Shown: one piece after another, positions 20,271-27,824 of the stretch
Layout of the letters: every line of letters starts with the position of its first letter
Numbering within the stretch: position 1 is the stretch's first letter
NCBI GenBank assembly: GCA_031273735.1
Contig: JAISRI010000094.1
Location: forward strand, 1-35,982
Reading direction: 5' to 3'
From: Helicobacteraceae bacterium
GTDB lineage: Bacteria > Campylobacterota > Campylobacteria > Campylobacterales > SZUA-545
DNA: 35,982 bases
The notes under the pieces: generated by a model
What the model was told of the DNA's origin: nothing
Databases searched by the model: none
What the model saw: only the letters and a program-made list of their open reading frames with translations
Program-made: the position numbers and the translations under genes

Positions 20271-20639
20271 TCATTGCTTCAATCCTTGTAAAATCGGATC
20301 GTTTTCGTCGTTGATAATTAAGCAAGTTTCAATGATAATTTTTTCTTTTGCGATAGGCGTTTTATTTTCGATCGCGTTTATCAATTTTCGCGTCTCGTTA
20401 TGCGCCTCGCTCTCGCTTTTTAATGCGTTTGAAAACTCGCTAATTCTCGCCTCGTAATCGATCGTTAAGCGGCTTATCGTTTCGTCGTTTTGTTTATTCG
20501 CGTCGATCGCTATTATTAAATCGCTCTCTAGCTTTTCAACGTCGTTTTTTAACTCCTTAATATCGCCGCGCAAAACGTAGATATAAGCGCTTAAAAACAG
20601 CAAAACAAGCGCGGCTAATGCGTATAAATAATTAGTCAT
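20271..20639 (-). CDS. inner-membrane spanin (Rz-like)
   Basis: 122 residues. One N-terminal transmembrane helix (LYALAALVLLFLSAYIYVL, 4-22) is followed by a long periplasmic coiled coil (DIKELKNDVEKLESDLIIAIDANKQND...). This is the typical i-spanin plan. The gene overlaps the upstream XhlA-like gene by 4 bases. Its partner is the lipoprotein at 19881-20153. Topology is clear; the family assignment is from architecture. Confidence 0.7.
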   Translation of the reverse strand: MTNYLYALAALVLLFLSAYIYVLRGDIKELKNDVEKLESDLIIAIDANKQNDETISRLTIDYEARISEFSNALKSESEAHNETRKLINAIENKTPIAKEKIIIETCLIINDENDPILQGLKQ

Positions 20640-20887
20640 TGTTGCGTCTTGTAAACAAGCCCGCCGATAGCGGCTAAAAACGACAATAATATCGCGCCTA
20701 TAACCGATCGTTGATTGTTTTTAAGCTGTTTTATTTCGCGATCGTTATTTTCCAAGCGGTTGTTCATAACCGCTTGATTAACCAAAACTTGCGTTAATTT
20801 TTCGTTAATTTCGTCGAGACCTTCGCCAATCTCTTTTTTTAACTCGTCGATTTTCTGATCGTCTTTTCTCACGTATTCATTAGGCAT
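20636..20887 (-). CDS. XhlA-like holin accessory protein
   Basis: 83 residues. A coiled coil (ELKKEIGEGLDEINEKLTQVLVNQAVMNNRLENNDREIKQLKNN) runs into a C-terminal transmembrane helix (SVIGAILLSFLAAIGGLVY). This is the XhlA plan: a cytoplasmic coiled coil with a tail anchor, next to a holin. It overlaps the candidate holin gene upstream by 8 bases. Confidence 0.6.
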   Translation of the reverse strand: MPNEYVRKDDQKIDELKKEIGEGLDEINEKLTQVLVNQAVMNNRLENNDREIKQLKNNQRSVIGAILLSFLAAIGGLVYKTQQ

Positions 20888-21167
20888 TTTTTTCTCGCCT
20901 TTCGTTTAATACGTTTAATTTTATTTTTCGCTTTTCCTCGCCGATTTTTAACCCGTCTTTGGTCGAAAAACTAAAATAAAACTTACTATTGATATAAGGC
21001 GCGCCGAATAACGCGACGGGCAACAAAGCCGCGCCCGCGATCAATATCCCGCTAATCGTCCCGATCTCTTGTCCGATCGCTAAATACGCGGCGATCGCGG
21101 CTAATGCGCAAGACAAACCAGCGCCGCACAAAAACAACCAAAAACGCCAATTGTTTTTTTTAGCCAT
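20880..21167 (-). CDS. candidate holin (two transmembrane helices)
   Basis: 95 residues with helices at about 9-28 (FWLFLCGAGLSCALAAIAAYLA) and 36-57 (ISGILIAGAALLPVALFGAPYI), a short loop between them and a charged C-terminal tail. Small two-helix proteins next to XhlA-like, spanin and endolysin genes are usually class II holins. The charged tail is long for a holin, so a membrane scaffold is an alternative. Confidence 0.55.
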   Translation of the reverse strand: MAKKNNWRFWLFLCGAGLSCALAAIAAYLAIGQEIGTISGILIAGAALLPVALFGAPYINSKFYFSFSTKDGLKIGEEKRKIKLNVLNERREKNA

Positions 21168-22056
21168 TTTCGCCCTCTTTTTCGTTTATTTCTCGCGTTT
21201 CTACGGGCGCGGGAAGGCTTAATACCTCTTGGCTCTCGATCGCCTCTAATGCGTTTATAACGTCAATATAATCGTGTTCCATATTCGCGGCGATTAAATG
21301 CTTCGCGACGCGCCAGCCGTATTTATGCGGACGCGCTTGCGCGTGGCTGTTCCAAAGCGCGACGCTTGGCTTATTTGCGGCTGCGCATAAATGATTAAGG
21401 GAACTATCAATCCCTATAATATATTTAGCTTTATGAATAAACGAAAACGCGCCGATATATGGCGTTTCGATCTTTAGCGTCCCCCATATATCGGGTTCGT
21501 TTTTAAGCGCGAAATTAAGCCATAATATATTAGGGTATTTTTCGATTAAACGCCGCATAAGTATATTAGCCATTTGCGGCGGATAATTGCGTATGCCGCG
21601 CATTAGATTAAAATCGTATGGCGCGTTGGGATTAAAGCCTTCGGCTGGTTGCCCGCCGCTAAATTGCACTAATCCGATCTCGCGTCCCTCGTATGGCGCA
21701 ATAGCCCTTTGTCCGACCTCGATCGCCTCTTTGCTTAACATTATTTCTGGCAAATCTTTGTCTTTATCAAAATCGATCCCGAATTGTTCCGCCCACCACT
21801 CGCATATATGCTGATCGTTAAATTGATACTCGCATTTATAAGGTTCGGCGTAAATGATTTTTTCGTCGTTTTCTTTTTGCGTTAAATAGTCGTTACTATG
21901 ATACGTTTTTTTAACGCAATCAGACCAAAAAAACACGTCTACATAAGGGGTGATAATTTTGATTTTATCGCCGTCTTTATTAGCTAGTTTTCGCGTCAAA
22001 GCGCTAAAGGCGATCGCCTTGCCTAGACCGCCCTCGACTAAGTAAACTTTATCCAT
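21160..22056 (-). CDS. glycosyltransferase (GT-B fold, heptosyltransferase/GT9-like)
   Basis: 298 residues. The start VYLVEGGLGKAIAFSAL is the first Rossmann strand-loop of GT-B enzymes, and the second domain has YIIGIDSSLNHLCAAANKPSVALWNSH, the acceptor/donor region seen in GT9-type transferases (D-S-x-x-x-H-x-A-A-A). It would attach a sugar to surface glycan or to phage tail proteins. Its place between tail-fibre assembly and holin genes suggests modification of the fibre or seroconversion of the host surface. Confidence 0.75.
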   Translation of the reverse strand: MDKVYLVEGGLGKAIAFSALTRKLANKDGDKIKIITPYVDVFFWSDCVKKTYHSNDYLTQKENDEKIIYAEPYKCEYQFNDQHICEWWAEQFGIDFDKDKDLPEIMLSKEAIEVGQRAIAPYEGREIGLVQFSGGQPAEGFNPNAPYDFNLMRGIRNYPPQMANILMRRLIEKYPNILWLNFALKNEPDIWGTLKIETPYIGAFSFIHKAKYIIGIDSSLNHLCAAANKPSVALWNSHAQARPHKYGWRVAKHLIAANMEHDYIDVINALEAIESQEVLSLPAPVETREINEKEGENG

Positions 22057-22450
22057 TATTTTCCTCTTTTTCTATTTCTGTTAAACGTTCGTCGATCGCG
22101 TTTATGCGCTCTCTTGCCGCTTGTCTTTGCGCCGCTAATTCGGGGTATTTTTCGGCTAAACTCGCGCCGTTTTCGGTCGCTTTTATCGCCTTGTAATCCG
22201 TATCGGCTAATAGCTTTAATAATGCGGTTTTTTCGTCGTTTAACGTTTCGCTTTCCGTAGGGATATAAGGCTCTATAATCCCGCCGTTTTTAACGTAGTT
22301 TTCTATCGCCTCTCTAAACGTATCGCTTAACGGGTGATTATCAGTTTCGCGCCAAATATATATGCGCTTTTCGCCCTCGATCGTAGCTTCGCCCGTTATC
22401 GCGCCGTCTCTTGTTTTTGTCGCCGTTTGTATTATTATTTTTATCATCAT
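22049..22450 (-). CDS. tail fibre assembly-like protein
   Basis: 133 residues. A beta-rich N-terminal half ends in IEPYIPTESETLNDEKTALL, and a helical half follows (ADTDYKAIKATENGASLAEKYPELAAQRQAARERINAIDERLTEIE). The DTDYKAIK-x-x-E-G...YP...R...R-x-x-I pattern is shared with DUF4376-type fibre-assembly and fibre-tip chaperones. It overlaps the fibre gene's stop (ATGA), the expected place for a fibre chaperone. Confidence 0.6.
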   Translation of the reverse strand: MMIKIIIQTATKTRDGAITGEATIEGEKRIYIWRETDNHPLSDTFREAIENYVKNGGIIEPYIPTESETLNDEKTALLKLLADTDYKAIKATENGASLAEKYPELAAQRQAARERINAIDERLTEIEKEENNG

Positions 22451-23502
22451 ACTTTCTCGACTATTCTTAATAGATCAAACAGCGGCGATCTGATCGCTCC
22501 AATTCCCAAACAAACATCGCCGCTCGCGGCGCACATACAACAATAAATTCTTGTGGCTAATACGTCGCGAGGATTAACGGCGCGAAGTAGGGCGGTAGAC
22601 GACGATCCATTACCTTTTCGGGTTGTCCATAACGCTACGCCATTACAAAATACCCCCCAGCAAGAACACCCCCTACCATTTGCGCACGCATAAAAATAAG
22701 CGCACCCGATAGCATTTGTCTTTAAACTTGCGACTAATGCGCTACCGTATAGACAAACATCGGCAAATGTAGAATTAGCAATAACCGTCGAGGCTGGTTC
22801 TAAAGTTACTTCTAATCCGTGAGAATGCCCGCACTCTAATAAACAGTTTTGTAAACCTATGTATAATGGAGTTATACCCGCCGAATTGCAAGCGGCGATC
22901 GCCGCGCTATTAGCGGCGTTAACGGCTTGTTCGATCGCCACGTTAGCGCAAGATACCGCTACGTTTGCGCAATTAGCGGATATTGTCGCGCTATTTGCGG
23001 CGTTTGTCGCGCTAACGGCGGCGGCGTTTTGCGAGACGAGGGCGCAATCTTGACTTGTCGCGGCGCATCCCGCTTTTGTGATCGCCACGTTTGCGCAAGC
23101 TACCGCTACGTTTGCGCAAGCTACCGCTACGTTTGACGAGTTGATAGATACGGTTGCGCAAGCTACCGCCACGTTTGACGAGTTGATAGATACGGTTGCG
23201 CAAGCGATCCCGATATTGATATGATCGCAAACGTTTAAATAAGCGTTTGCGGCGTTTATCGCGCTGGTCTCCGCGCAGGTAGCTTTAGCGATCGCTATAT
23301 TGCCCGCATTGACGGCGTTTTGCTCTTTTGTATTAACGTTTTGTTCGGTTAAATTGACCTCGCTTATAAACGTATTTACTTCGTTTCGCAAAATCGGGAA
23401 CGCGTCTAAAAAAGCGGCGGCTTTGCAATCAAATTGCGCGGGTAAATCAACGCCTTTTAACGGCGGATCGGGTATGCAACTTAACACTTGATTTACAGCC
23501 AT
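22447..23502 (-). CDS. cysteine-rich tail fibre / receptor-binding protein
   Basis: 351 residues. The N-terminal 60 residues are a predicted tail-attachment domain. Residues 60-205 are heptad-like repeats rich in Ala, Asn, Val and Cys (VAVACAN, SINSSNVAVACAT), with Cys spaced by 7 or 14. The C-terminal domain (about 205-351) is beta-rich with Trp and Gly. 25 of the 351 residues are Cys, which is extreme for a fibre. It lies before a fibre-assembly-like gene and a glycosyltransferase. It is the only obvious host-recognition protein in the phage. Confidence 0.7.
   Translation of the reverse strand: MAVNQVLSCIPDPPLKGVDLPAQFDCKAAAFLDAFPILRNEVNTFISEVNLTEQNVNTKEQNAVNAGNIAIAKATCAETSAINAANAYLNVCDHINIGIACATVSINSSNVAVACATVSINSSNVAVACANVAVACANVAITKAGCAATSQDCALVSQNAAAVSATNAANSATISANCANVAVSCANVAIEQAVNAANSAAIAACNSAGITPLYIGLQNCLLECGHSHGLEVTLEPASTVIANSTFADVCLYGSALVASLKTNAIGCAYFYACANGRGCSCWGVFCNGVALWTTRKGNGSSSTALLRAVNPRDVLATRIYCCMCAASGDVCLGIGAIRSPLFDLLRIVEKV
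23087..23212 (-). repeat. 21/42-base in-frame repeats in fibre gene
   Basis: GCGCAAGCTACCGCTACGTTT units occur in tandem with a 21-base period near 23093-23135, and a 42-base unit is repeated at 23129 and 23171 (encoding VSINSSNVAVACAT twice). All periods are multiples of 21, so copy changes preserve frame and heptad phase. The region can lengthen or shorten the fibre shaft by slippage. Confidence 0.75.
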
Positions 23503-23513
23503 TTTTTACCTTT

Positions 23514-24079
23514 CTATTTCTTTCTCTTTTTCGCGTTTTTTTCGTTTATAATTTTAGCGTAATCGCTCGCCATTTCTTTAATAATTTTATACGTTTTTAT
23601 CCTGTTAAAACCATATTCCGCGCAATAATCGCGGACGAATAAATAATCGGTTCTTATACCGCCGAAGCCGTCGCCAAATAAACACATATTAAAACACTCC
23701 CAAACTTGTAATAACTCTTTATCCCACTCGTTCGCGTCGATCTTAAAACCTTGCGCCGCGCTTTTCGCGGCGGCGCGAAGTTTTAATTTTTTTTTGCCGT
23801 CTGCTCCTCAAGTTCCGCCTGCCATTGCGAACCAATTGCAAACAAATTACTATCCTCCATCTGCTCGTCCCACCACTGATCTATTAAGGCTTTATCGCCC
23901 TCGATCCGCGACTTAAAGACGGCGAGACTTTTAACGATTTGCTCTTTTCCCGTTTCCTCTTTTTCGAGGTTTTCTAAAATCTCACGAGTGTTTAACTCGC
24001 GGTATTTAACCTTGATTTCCGCGCCGTCTCTTAACGCTAAAACGCGATCTATTGACCGCAATTTGCTAAACGCTCCCAT
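23514..24079 (-). CDS. tail assembly chaperone, -1 frameshift product (GT-like)
   Basis: Ribosomes that slip -1 at the A-AAA-AAA heptamer (23795-23789) bypass the stop after 98 residues and continue for about 90 more (LKLRAAAKSAAQGFKIDANE ... INEKNAKKRKK) to a stop at 23514-23516, giving 188 residues. A seven-base-pair GC hairpin (23770-23776 with 23753-23759) lies 12 bases downstream, in position to stimulate slipping. This mirrors lambda G/GT, where the extended form recruits the tape measure. The second frame has no start site of its own. Confidence 0.8.
23783..24079 (-). CDS. tail assembly chaperone (G-like)
   Basis: 98 residues, MGAFSKLRSIDRVLALRDGA, acidic and helical with Trp and Gln near the end. 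It follows the tail tube gene by 3 bases, the standard place for G-type chaperones, and ends in the slippery A-tract. In other phages this small form is in excess over the frameshifted form and both coat the tape measure before tail tube polymerisation. Unusually the tape measure gene is not next downstream. Confidence 0.75.
   Translation of the reverse strand: MGAFSKLRSIDRVLALRDGAEIKVKYRELNTREILENLEKEETGKEQIVKSLAVFKSRIEGDKALIDQWWDEQMEDSNLFAIGSQWQAELEEQTAKKN
23787..23795 (-). promoter_or_regulatory. programmed -1 ribosomal frameshift site
   Basis: Nine As on the minus strand are read GCA AAA AAA AAT TAA in the first frame, giving a classic A-AAA-AAA heptamer two codons before the stop. A stable GC hairpin follows. 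The downstream frame is open for 90 codons and has no start signal. Confidence 0.8.
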
Positions 24080-24082
24080 CTA

Positions 24083-24910
24083 CTAATCCCCCCCTAAATA
24101 TACGCTGTAATCGGCGAGGGTTTTCGCCGTAAAATCCAGCGTAATATGCGACCCGCCGATCAAGTTAAGATCGCCGCTAGACGAAAGATTGACTTTTGGG
24201 AATATCGCGCTAAGCGGCGCGTTTGTTAAGCTCTTGGCTACTAACCTAATCTGCCCGATGTTGTTAGTCCTTTCGCCAGACGCGATTTTGCTTCTGATTT
24301 TGCTTCCCACTTTAACGAACGCGGGGTCAAAAGCAGTTCCGTCTCCTACTAAATCCCAACTAGCCAAATCAAACGCCGATCCGTCTCCCGTAAGCGCCGC
24401 ATTAGCCGCGTAAAGCAGATCGTTATAGATTACTCTATCGCCGATCGAATATGCGGTCGAAACGCTAAATAAAGCCGCTACGGGATTAACGTTTTGCGAA
24501 GCTACATATACGCCGTCGAGATACAAAACCCCGTCGCCCTCTAAATAGCTTTGCGTGGGATCGTAAGCGATCAACGTCTTACCGCTGATCGGGTCGTAAT
24601 CGCCCGCATTTAGCGTCTCCTCTCTCGCCGTCCCGTAGAGATATAACTCTAACGATTTCGCGTCGGTCGATCCGATCGTAAAATTAAGCGTTGTGTTGGT
24701 CTCGGTTACCACTTCGCTAACCGTTTTCGCAGAGCCGTCGTCGCGACTTATTAGCGGCTCGGTCGTCTCGTCTCGCGTCGTGCTAAACGTATCTATAAAT
24801 CCAAGCTGGATTTCACTTGCTAGATTAGGAGTTCCGTCCGCGCCGATCGGCGCGAAAAACACCTTACCGCCCTGTAATCGGGCGACCTTTTCTAATGGTT
24901 GTTGCGGCAT
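24083..24910 (-). CDS. major tail tube protein with inserted carbohydrate-binding-like repeats
   Basis: 275 residues. The ends look like a siphovirus tail tube subunit (QGGKVFFAPIGADGTPNLAS, LGFIDTFSTTRDETTEPLIS, and a C-terminal strand-rich part GSHITLDFTAKTLADYSVYLGG). Between about 108 and 195 lie two ChtBD3-like units with W/Y-x-G-D: DPTQSYLEGDGVLYLDGVYVA and FSVSTAYSIGDRVIYNDLLYAA. Such decorations stick out from the tube and may bind glycans. Gene order (connectors, tube, chaperone) supports the call. Confidence 0.75.
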   Translation of the reverse strand: MPQQPLEKVARLQGGKVFFAPIGADGTPNLASEIQLGFIDTFSTTRDETTEPLISRDDGSAKTVSEVVTETNTTLNFTIGSTDAKSLELYLYGTAREETLNAGDYDPISGKTLIAYDPTQSYLEGDGVLYLDGVYVASQNVNPVAALFSVSTAYSIGDRVIYNDLLYAANAALTGDGSAFDLASWDLVGDGTAFDPAFVKVGSKIRSKIASGERTNNIGQIRLVAKSLTNAPLSAIFPKVNLSSSGDLNLIGGSHITLDFTAKTLADYSVYLGGD

Positions 24911-24931
24911 TTCTTTTTCCTTTTTTATAAG

Positions 24932-25237
24932 TTAAATTACCGCGTTCGCCGCGATAATTATCCACTCGCTAGATATGCGATCGTTTTCGATCATCGCCTT
25001 AGTGGTCAAGGTTTCGATCTCTCGCGTAACTAGCAACTCTTGATATACGCTTTTATAAGCGATCGCTACGCTCTCGCTAGCGACCAAAACGCCGATTTTA
25101 ATCGTCTCGTAAGCGGGCGCGTCTTTGCTAATTCCGCGCTCAAAAACCGCGATTTTCGCGTCGATCGCCGCCGTATTTAACGCGCTTTCAACTCGCGCTA
25201 AAAGTTCGGTTTCGCTTAATAAATTGCATATATTCAT
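24932..25237 (-). CDS. tail terminator / minor tail protein (U- or Z-like)
   Basis: 101 residues, N-terminal helix (SETELLARVESALNTAAIDA), then strands (KIAVFERG, ETIKIGVLVASESVAIAY) and a short helix end. Its position between head-tail connector and tube genes is where tail-terminator proteins lie in lambda-like maps. The sequence alone does not fix the family. Confidence 0.5.
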   Translation of the reverse strand: MNICNLLSETELLARVESALNTAAIDAKIAVFERGISKDAPAYETIKIGVLVASESVAIAYKSVYQELLVTREIETLTTKAMIENDRISSEWIIIAANAVI

Positions 25238-25240
25238 CTC

Positions 25241-25507
25241 TTATCCTACTAACGCTTCTAAAAGCTCGGCTTCCCGATTGATATTAACGATTTTAAGCGT
25301 TTTACCGCGAAAAAGAACGACCGATCCGATCTTGGTTTTTGCCTCGCGATCGATTAAACGCAAAACGACGTTAATCCCGCCGTCCGCGCTATGCTGATCT
25401 ACTTCGGCTTTGTAATCGATATTGTCTATCTTTACGCTTTCGCCGTCTTTAGATAAAATCTTATCAAGATCGACGCGCCCTAAATCGCTAAATCTATCAA
25501 TCGGCAT
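25241..25507 (-). CDS. head-tail connector protein (FII-like)
   Basis: 88 residues of mixed beta strands (VKIDNIDYKAEVDQ, INVVLRLIDREAKTKIGSVVLFRGKTLKIVNI). The length and strand pattern fit FII/head-tail joining proteins. It begins 5 bases from the previous stop and is 3 bases ahead of the terminator-like gene. Assignment is by position and size. Confidence 0.5.
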   Translation of the reverse strand: MPIDRFSDLGRVDLDKILSKDGESVKIDNIDYKAEVDQHSADGGINVVLRLIDREAKTKIGSVVLFRGKTLKIVNINREAELLEALVG

Positions 25508-25512
25508 AGCTT

Positions 25513-25836
25513 TTACTTCTTGCTTTTCTTAAGCGGAGCGGGCGCGGGTTCGGCGGTTTCGTCGCCGTCGTTTTCGTCCGCGTCGCTCACGTCCTCCTTA
25601 TAGGCTTCCGCGCTCGCGGCTACAATACCCCCCACAATCTCGCCGACGCTCTTGCTCGCGTCCGTTTTAGCGGCGTTTGCGTCGTTTTGCGAGGGTAGAT
25701 CGTCGTTTAGCGTGATCTCGCCGTGTTTGCTTTTGATAATCGCGTTCGCGGCGCGATCATCAACGTCGTATATCTTGCCGACCTCTAATACCTTGCCGCT
25801 CCAAATAACGGATCGGACTATTTTAACTTTTGGCAT
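25513..25836 (-). CDS. small head protein with acidic tail
   Basis: 107 residues. A compact N-domain (VKIVRSVIWSGKVLEVGKIYDVDDRAANAIIKSKHGE) has the strand layout of small phage head proteins that follow the capsid gene. A long Asp/Glu/Ala tail ends in APLKKSKK. It could be a decoration protein, an FI-like packaging aid or a connector. It is the first gene after the capsid. Confidence 0.5.
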   Translation of the reverse strand: MPKVKIVRSVIWSGKVLEVGKIYDVDDRAANAIIKSKHGEITLNDDLPSQNDANAAKTDASKSVGEIVGGIVAASAEAYKEDVSDADENDGDETAEPAPAPLKKSKK

Positions 25837-25860
25837 TTTATTAGCTCCTTTTTCGCTTTT

Positions 25861-27711
25861 TTACGCCGTAACCGCGTCTAAGATCGCCGCAAAACTTTCG
25901 GGACGTTTAATAGCCACGTCGGCGTTTGCATACGCCCTAATAACCATCACCGCCTGATCCGCTTTTGTGTATGGATCGACCTCTATATCGATCCCGCCCC
26001 AATAGCCCACAATTATGTCGGCAAAATTACCAAAAAGGATCGCGCTTAGATTAGTTCCCGTCCCTTTGGTCAAGTCGTTAGGGATATAGTTAGAAACATA
26101 GGCGTTGTAGCCATTTACTAACCCCACGCCCTCGCCGCGCGCGTCCCAAATATATTCGGTTTGACCGCTCTCTTTTGGCGTGGTTTTTAACTTCCCGCGC
26201 ACCGCTGGAGTTGTTAAATATCTTAACGTTCCAACGTCCGCGTTAGCGTTAGATAGCGAGGTTTCCAGCGCGACTATATCTTTCCACGTCGCCGCCGCGC
26301 CGTTAGTCCCTAGCGCGATCACCGATACGCCGTCGCTATTTAATAGCCCTTTTGGCTCGCCCCCCGTCCCTAATCCATTAACGGCGGCTTGCTCGATTTT
26401 GTGGATAATCGCCTTATAGATACGATCGCGCACAAGGCTTTCAACGCTAAGCGAGCTTTGCGCCAAAAGTAAGCGAGAAAATGAGCTAATACCGATTAGC
26501 TGTTTAGGGGTTAAGGCGATTTGTCCCGTAACAAAATCGCTATACGTTCCCGCCGCCGTTTCTGTCGGCTGCCAATAAGCGGTTATAACGTCGGTTTCTT
26601 TTGGGATATTAACGTTCCCGCTTAATCCGCTGGCAATTTCTGCAAACTGCAAAATCGCGGATTTATTAAGTAAAACGTCGATAAAATCGCCGCTCCAAAG
26701 TTCGGTCGGGACTAACTCTTTTCCCGCCGTCGCCGTGCCAGCCGTTAGCGTGCGCTTAAGCATATCGCTAGGGATATACACCCCTCGCGATTGTTTACCT
26801 AGCTTTTTACTAGCGGCGGCGCTTACTTCCATCTCGTATTTCGCGGCTTCTTGCGCGGCGCGATTGTTGGGATTGATAAGCGCGTTTATCGCCCTCAAAA
26901 GGCTAAAGTTATTAACCTCTTTTTGGCTCAACCCTAAGCTATCGTCTATAGGGTTTTGCGGCGCGTTTTGCGCCGAACGTTCGCCGATTTTTTCGAGCGC
27001 GAAGCCCTTAAACTCGCTAGCGGATCGTCCGTTAGCGATAAACTCTTGCGCCTCGTCTAATAGGTTGTGGCGCTTGGCGATAGAAAGGATTTCCGCGACC
27101 TCTTTATTCCGCGCCGCATAATCTACGACGGGCGTTTCTTTTTCCGCAATTTCTGCGATCTCTTTAGGCATTTCTTTTTCCTTTTTTTCAATTTTTATAT
27201 CTTTTTCGCCCGCGTTTAGATCGGCTTTTCTGCCTACGCCGACGCTAATATCGGCGGGGATCGAAACTATAGAGATTTCATAAGGCGTCCATTTTGTAAC
27301 AATTAGTCCAAAATCGTCGCCGCCTCTATCAAACTCTAAAAACTCGTCAATCGTATATCCAACGCTAACGTTACGGCGTATACCCGCCTGTATATCGTTA
27401 AAAATTTCTGTGGCGAAGGCGCTATCGCTAAACCTAACGATCGCACGTCCTTTCCCGTCAGAAACTTCCGCGCTTTGTATTACCCCGATCTGCCTGTTTG
27501 TGTCGTGATTTAGCAAGAGCGGCGCGGCGTTTTTTAAGCGTTCAAAATTAACGCTGTTTGCGCCGTGTTCTAAAATCTCTTTGCCAAACCATCGATCGAT
27601 AGGCTGATCGCTCGAAAAACTCAATTCCAGCGTTCGCCGATCGGTTTCTACTTTGCCGATCGTCGCTTCGCGAAATTGCGTTTCCTTTAATCTGTTCGCG
27701 TCGATTTTCAT
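25861..27711 (-). CDS. prohead protease-major capsid protein fusion (HK97 type)
   Basis: 616 residues. The N-terminal ~170 residues are a U35-type prohead protease with catalytic His69 (LLLNHD) and Ser116 (NVSVGY). A charged linker of about 100 residues (IEKKEKEMPKE...) probably serves as scaffold. The rest is an HK97-fold capsid (SRGVYIPSDML, ELVPTELWSGDFIDVL, IEQAAVNGLGTGGEPKGLL, FGNFADIIVGYWGGIDIEVD, and the end ANADVAIKRPESFAAI). Separate genes are the usual arrangement; fusions are known in some lambda-like phages. It has its own promoter (27739). Confidence 0.93.
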   Translation of the reverse strand: MKIDANRLKETQFREATIGKVETDRRTLELSFSSDQPIDRWFGKEILEHGANSVNFERLKNAAPLLLNHDTNRQIGVIQSAEVSDGKGRAIVRFSDSAFATEIFNDIQAGIRRNVSVGYTIDEFLEFDRGGDDFGLIVTKWTPYEISIVSIPADISVGVGRKADLNAGEKDIKIEKKEKEMPKEIAEIAEKETPVVDYAARNKEVAEILSIAKRHNLLDEAQEFIANGRSASEFKGFALEKIGERSAQNAPQNPIDDSLGLSQKEVNNFSLLRAINALINPNNRAAQEAAKYEMEVSAAASKKLGKQSRGVYIPSDMLKRTLTAGTATAGKELVPTELWSGDFIDVLLNKSAILQFAEIASGLSGNVNIPKETDVITAYWQPTETAAGTYSDFVTGQIALTPKQLIGISSFSRLLLAQSSLSVESLVRDRIYKAIIHKIEQAAVNGLGTGGEPKGLLNSDGVSVIALGTNGAAATWKDIVALETSLSNANADVGTLRYLTTPAVRGKLKTTPKESGQTEYIWDARGEGVGLVNGYNAYVSNYIPNDLTKGTGTNLSAILFGNFADIIVGYWGGIDIEVDPYTKADQAVMVIRAYANADVAIKRPESFAAILDAVTA

Positions 27712-27738
27712 CTTTCGCTAGCTCCTTTTACAACGATC

Positions 27739-27766
27739 ATTATACATCGCCAGATCGCCAAATCTG
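27739..27766 (-). promoter_or_regulatory. promoter region before protease-capsid gene
   Basis: A TATAAT box (27739-27744, minus strand) lies 28 bases before the capsid ATG. In place of a consensus -35 there is an inverted repeat CAGAT-6-ATCTG (27751-27766) with the half-repeat GGCGAT twice. This suggests an activated or repressed promoter that adds extra expression for the capsid gene. A poly-A/T tract lies upstream. Confidence 0.5.
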
Positions 27767-27824
27767 ACAGTTGCAAAAAAAAGATTTTGAAAAAAAATAA
27801 AAGTTTTTGCGATTTTTTAGAAAA

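Noticed and set aside
20274..20286. Another copy of the GTTTCAATCCTCGC repeat (GCTTCAATCCTTG)
   Set aside because: It is within coding sequence of the Rz-like gene end and is not followed by a hairpin.
20126..20314. Plus-strand frame with VIPAKAGIQ
   Set aside because: This peptide is the well-known chance translation of REP-like repeats, not a gene.
22447..23502. Diversity-generating retroelement acting on the fibre gene
   Set aside because: No reverse transcriptase and no template repeat were found in the window; the repeats are plain tandem heptad repeats.
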